The notes beneath the pieces were generated by a model. The model made no database searches. It was not told where the DNA came from and worked only from the letters and a program-made list of their open reading frames with translations. A stretch of DNA of 16,027 nucleotides, from assembly GCA_003223895.1 (NCBI GenBank), contig QHXD01000098.1, positions 34,471 to 50,497 of the forward strand, read 5' to 3'. A program made the translations under genes and the position numbers. Shown here one piece after another: positions 13,569 to 16,027 of the stretch (positions are counted from its first letter, which is position 1; each line of letters begins with the position of its first letter). This DNA is from Acidobacteriota bacterium (GTDB taxonomy: Bacteria; Acidobacteriota; Terriglobia; 20CM-2-55-15).

Positions 13569-14012
13569 CTATCGAGATTTCTTAAAACTCGCCAGCGCGT
13601 CCGTCTCGGATTCGTGAACGTCAAAAACACTGTACAGCTTGGTGAACTGAAGCAGGTCTGTAACCTGTCGTCCAGGATTGCTCAGCTTCAGCTCGCCCCA
13701 GGCCTTGCGTTCCTTGCTCTCACACTGGGGACAGCTATCCCAAGCGCCGTCTTCATCCTTGAACACCGTGGCACCGCACTTTCCACAGATGGTCTGAGTC
13801 ACGGTCCCCAGCGCCATGATCAGCTCACCAAGACCACTGCTATCGATGTAGGAAACGTCCTTCAGGTTGAGCAGGATTCTGTTGTGACCTTTCGCCACTT
13901 CATCCCGGATCGTCTGCCGCAAAGCCGTGAGCGCTTCGCCCGCCGTGATTCTACCGGCAAGATCCACGACCGAAACGGTGTCTAGCTTTCTCGTCGATAA
14001 TTTGAATTCCAT
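13569..14012 (-). CDS. STAS-domain protein with inserted four-cysteine motif
   Basis: A 147-residue protein with the fold of anti-sigma-factor antagonists (SpoIIAA/RsbV type). The conserved site YIDSSGLGEL (55-64) contains the serine that is phosphorylated in such proteins (Ser58/59), and the C-terminal half ends with the usual GELKLSN...LLQFTKLYSVFDV helix-strand pattern. What is unusual is an insertion of about 30 residues at 74-104, between TVTQ and GELKL, with two CxxC pairs: CGKC (76-79) and CPQC (94-97). This looks like a zinc-ribbon. The rest of the STAS core flanks it without a gap, so it sits in a loop near the regulatory helix. It could tune partner binding by metal or redox state. 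It is cotranscribed with MoxR (12-base gap) and EttA (16-base gap). No anti-sigma kinase or sigma factor is nearby. Confidence 0.85.
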   Translation of the reverse strand: MEFKLSTRKLDTVSVVDLAGRITAGEALTALRQTIRDEVAKGHNRILLNLKDVSYIDSSGLGELIMALGTVTQTICGKCGATVFKDEDGAWDSCPQCESKERKAWGELKLSNPGRQVTDLLQFTKLYSVFDVHESETDALASFKKSR

Positions 14013-14024
14013 ATATATGGGCCT

Positions 14025-15026
14025 CTATTTTTTCTCTGGAACCCACTCAAGGATGGCCTTCAGAATCGCGTCCGGATCGATACGTTCGGCTTCACCTTCG
14101 AAGTTGAGAATCACGCGGTGCCGGAGAGCAGGCAACACCACGTGCCGAATGTCTTCATAAGCGACCTCAGACCGCCCGCTCAACAGAGCGCGGACCTTGC
14201 CGCCGATGATCAGCGCCTGCCCGCCGCGGGGGCTCGCGCCGTATCTGAGATACTTTTTTGTCTGCTCGTGAGCCAGCCCTGTGCTGGGTTGTGTGGCCAT
14301 TACGATGCGGATCGCGTAATCCTGAACGGCATCCGAAATGGGAACCGAGAGCGCGACCTCTCGGAGTTGCAGGATCTTTTCAGCGTCCCAGACGCGCTCG
14401 ACTGCCGGTTCTTCGAGATACGTCGTGCGGTCGAGGATCGTGTGTATGTCATCGATGCCGGGGAAATCCATCCGGAGTTTGATGAAGAACCGGTCGAGCT
14501 GTGCCTCCGGCAACGGATAGGTCGCTTCGAGTTCCAGTGGATTGAGCGTTGCGAGAACGACGAAGGGCTGCTCCAGCTTGTACGTCTGCTTTCCTACCGT
14601 AACGGTCTTCTCCTGCATCGCCTCGAGCAACGCAGACTGCGTCTTTGGCGTCGCGCGGTTGATTTCGTCTGCCAGAATGATGTTTGCGAAAATCGGGCCC
14701 GACTGGAAGTCCAGAAATTTATCGCCCTGCTCGTTTTCCTGGACGACGTTGGTCCCGACAATATCCGCCGGCATCAGGTCCGGCGTGAACTGGATACGGG
14801 AGGACCTGAGATGCAGCGCATCGCTGAGCGTCTGCACCAGCTTGGTCTTGCCGAGTCCGGGCACGCCTTCCAGAAGGACATGCCCCTTGCCGAGAACGGT
14901 CATCAGAATGTCGTCGATCAGGTCGGAATAACCGACAATGATCTTCGAAATTTCCTTATGGACACGCTTGAAATCGGCCTGGAACGCTTCCATCTGGCGG
15001 TCAAAATCTGTTACCGGATTGCTCAT
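14025..15026 (-). CDS. MoxR-family AAA+ ATPase
   Basis: A 333-residue AAA+ ATPase of the MoxR group, which typically works as a chaperone that helps assemble metalloproteins or large complexes, often with VWA-domain partners. Walker A is EGVPGLGKTKLVQ, Walker B is ILADEINRA, sensor 1 is the LATLNPLELEATYPLPEAQLDRF stretch, and the C-terminal lid domain ends in VRALLSGR...DIRHVVLPALRHRV. I use the ATG at 15026 because it gives the usual MSNPVTDFDRQMEAF lead; a TTG at 15062 in frame would add 12 residues. It is the first gene of the minus-strand MoxR-STAS-EttA operon and is divergent from the GDPD gene at 15100. No VWA-domain partner is in the window. Confidence 0.9.
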   Translation of the reverse strand: MSNPVTDFDRQMEAFQADFKRVHKEISKIIVGYSDLIDDILMTVLGKGHVLLEGVPGLGKTKLVQTLSDALHLRSSRIQFTPDLMPADIVGTNVVQENEQGDKFLDFQSGPIFANIILADEINRATPKTQSALLEAMQEKTVTVGKQTYKLEQPFVVLATLNPLELEATYPLPEAQLDRFFIKLRMDFPGIDDIHTILDRTTYLEEPAVERVWDAEKILQLREVALSVPISDAVQDYAIRIVMATQPSTGLAHEQTKKYLRYGASPRGGQALIIGGKVRALLSGRSEVAYEDIRHVVLPALRHRVILNFEGEAERIDPDAILKAILEWVPEKK

Positions 15027-15099
15027 GCCGGGAAGGTTAACCGTTTTCCCGACTTTCGGCAATACATCCTGAAACCAACATTTCTATTACACTGACATC

Positions 15100-15768
15100 G
15101 TGACCATCTTCGGACACCGCGGGGCACCAGGGTACCCGCGCCATGGCGAGAACACGATCGCAAGCTTTAACAAGGCGCTTCAAGCCGGGGCCGGCGGGCT
15201 GGAGTTTGATGTGCGGCGGTGCGGCGACGGGCGCATTGTGGTGATCCACGACGACACCATCGATCGCACAACCAACGGCAAAGGCCGCGTTGCCGACCTT
15301 TCCTACGACCAATTGAAGGTATTCGATGCCGGATTCGGCGAGCCGGTTCCTCTCTTGTCCGACGTGCTCGACCGGTTCGGGGCCAGATGCCTGCTCAATA
15401 TCGAACTGAAGGACGCCGGGATAGCACCGGATGTGAAGAAACTTGTTCTCGAGAGGCGACTGGCGGAACACGTCATCGTTTCCGCTTTCGAGTGGGCAGA
15501 ACTTCCGGGGCTGGCCCCTGAAATCCCTATCGCCCTGCTGACATCCAGACTCGAGAATTTGTTGATAGCAGCGCGGGAACTCGGAGCTGCAGCCATTCAT
15601 CCTCGAAAGGACATCGTGACCCCGTCACTCATTGCAGCGGCCCGCGAAGCACAATTCCGAATCCATGTCTGGACAGTCAATGAGCCGGCCGAGATGTCCC
15701 GGTTTCGGCAACTTGGTGTCGATGGACTCTTTACGGACTTTCCCGAGCGATGTTTGACGGATGTTTGA
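15100..15768 (+). CDS. Glycerophosphodiester phosphodiesterase
   Basis: A 222-residue GDPD-family enzyme that hydrolyses deacylated phospholipids (glycerophosphodiesters) to glycerol 3-phosphate and an alcohol. The TIM-barrel metal and catalytic residues are visible: HRGAPGY (His6, Arg7), GENTIASF (Glu17), EFDVR (Glu35, Asp37), HDDTIDRTTNGKG (His50) and IELK (Glu102, Lys104). There is no signal peptide, so it is cytoplasmic, unlike the periplasmic GlpQ. It begins with GTG and has no strong ribosome site. Its stop overlaps the start of the next gene by eight bases, so the two are translated together and are likely one pathway: glycerol 3-phosphate released here could be oxidised next. Confidence 0.9.
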   Translation: MTIFGHRGAPGYPRHGENTIASFNKALQAGAGGLEFDVRRCGDGRIVVIHDDTIDRTTNGKGRVADLSYDQLKVFDAGFGEPVPLLSDVLDRFGARCLLNIELKDAGIAPDVKKLVLERRLAEHVIVSAFEWAELPGLAPEIPIALLTSRLENLLIAARELGAAAIHPRKDIVTPSLIAAAREAQFRIHVWTVNEPAEMSRFRQLGVDGLFTDFPERCLTDV

Positions 15769-16027
15769 CGTTTGTATCATAGGCGCCGGAGGCATTGTCG
15801 GCCGGGCGATAGCGCGAGAGCTGGCCGGACGGCGGCTGTCCGTGGCTGCCCTCGAGAAATACTCAACGGCGTGCCAGGAAACCTCGGGACTCAATAGCCG
15901 CGTGATCCATTCCGGATTTCACGAAGCCCATGGAACGTTGAAGGCCGAGCTTGCGCGCGAAGGCAGCAGGCTCATGATCCAATACGCCGAGGAGCGCGGC
16001 ATCAACTTTCTGCGAGCCGGCATGCTG
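15761..16027 (+). CDS. FAD-dependent oxidoreductase, GlpA/LhgO type, N-terminal part
   Basis: Eighty-nine codons before the right edge of the window. The frame opens with the dinucleotide-binding motif FDVCIIGAGGIVGRAIAREL (2-21) of DAO-family flavoenzymes, then an ETSGLNSRVIHSGFH block and LKAELAREGSRLM, which is the pattern of L-2-hydroxyglutarate oxidase (LhgO) and of related GlpA-like glycerol-3-phosphate dehydrogenases. The active-site region is outside the window. The overlap with the glycerophosphodiesterase gene favours glycerol 3-phosphate as substrate; the LKAxL..EG and YAEERGI residues favour the LhgO side. Either way it would be a membrane-linked flavin dehydrogenase. The ATG at 15761 is preceded by no clear ribosome site, as expected for coupled translation. 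Confidence 0.8.
   Translation, partial: MFDVCIIGAGGIVGRAIARELAGRRLSVAALEKYSTACQETSGLNSRVIHSGFHEAHGTLKAELAREGSRLMIQYAEERGINFLRAGML

Noticed and set aside
14118..15095. Plus-strand open frame of 325 codons
   Set aside because: It is exactly antisense to the MoxR gene, whose motifs are unmistakable; the frame is a GC-driven shadow.

Overview
The window looks like a stretch of chromosome from an uncultured, moderately GC-rich, Gram-negative-type bacterium, most likely Acidobacteriota. That placement is inferred from the protein styles (EttA, STAS, GndA-type 6PGDH, membrane GT-C protein) and the many short palindromic intergenic repeats. No rRNA or other taxonomic marker is present. I see no tRNA, rRNA, CRISPR array, phage gene or transposase.

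Layout. (1) 3-4413, cell-surface carbohydrate region: the 3' end of a nucleotide-sugar epimerase and a SAM methyltransferase on the plus strand converge on a DegT-family sugar aminotransferase and a GT-C-like membrane glycosyltransferase on the minus strand. A perfect 51-bp inverted repeat sits where they converge. Upstream of the glycosyltransferase lie an array of nine 20-bp repeats and a 291-bp fold-back element. (2) 4407-6694: FGGY gluconokinase-like and NAD-type 6-phosphogluconate dehydrogenase genes overlap by ATGA. Together they could convert gluconate to ribulose 5-phosphate. (3) 6737-8977: a soluble GAF histidine kinase and a zinc-ribbon rhomboid protease, separated by another hairpin repeat. 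(4) 8903-9666: a minus-strand cluster of three small genes: a zinc-ribbon protein, an RRM RNA-binding protein and an unknown 74-residue protein whose tail is antisense to the rhomboid gene. (5) 9809-11876: a small membrane-anchored repeat protein and an HtrA/DegP-type protease. (6) 11883-15026: a minus-strand operon of MoxR ATPase, a STAS protein carrying an inserted four-cysteine motif, and EttA broken by a frameshift. (7) 15100-16027: a glycerophosphodiesterase overlapping the start of a GlpA/LhgO-like FAD oxidoreductase.

The strongest unexplained signal is the repeat family. Four genes (methyltransferase, DegT aminotransferase, FGGY kinase, histidine kinase) end with a TAG stop codon that lies inside a palindromic repeat. 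Three different repeat elements supply these four stops, and two unrelated proteins thereby share the same C-terminal residues, KMGS. The repeats therefore appear to settle at gene 3' ends and to write the last codons of the host genes. The other notable items are the 20-bp array at two-helical-turn spacing, the STAS domain with a metal-site-like insertion, and the EttA frameshift just after a Walker A motif.
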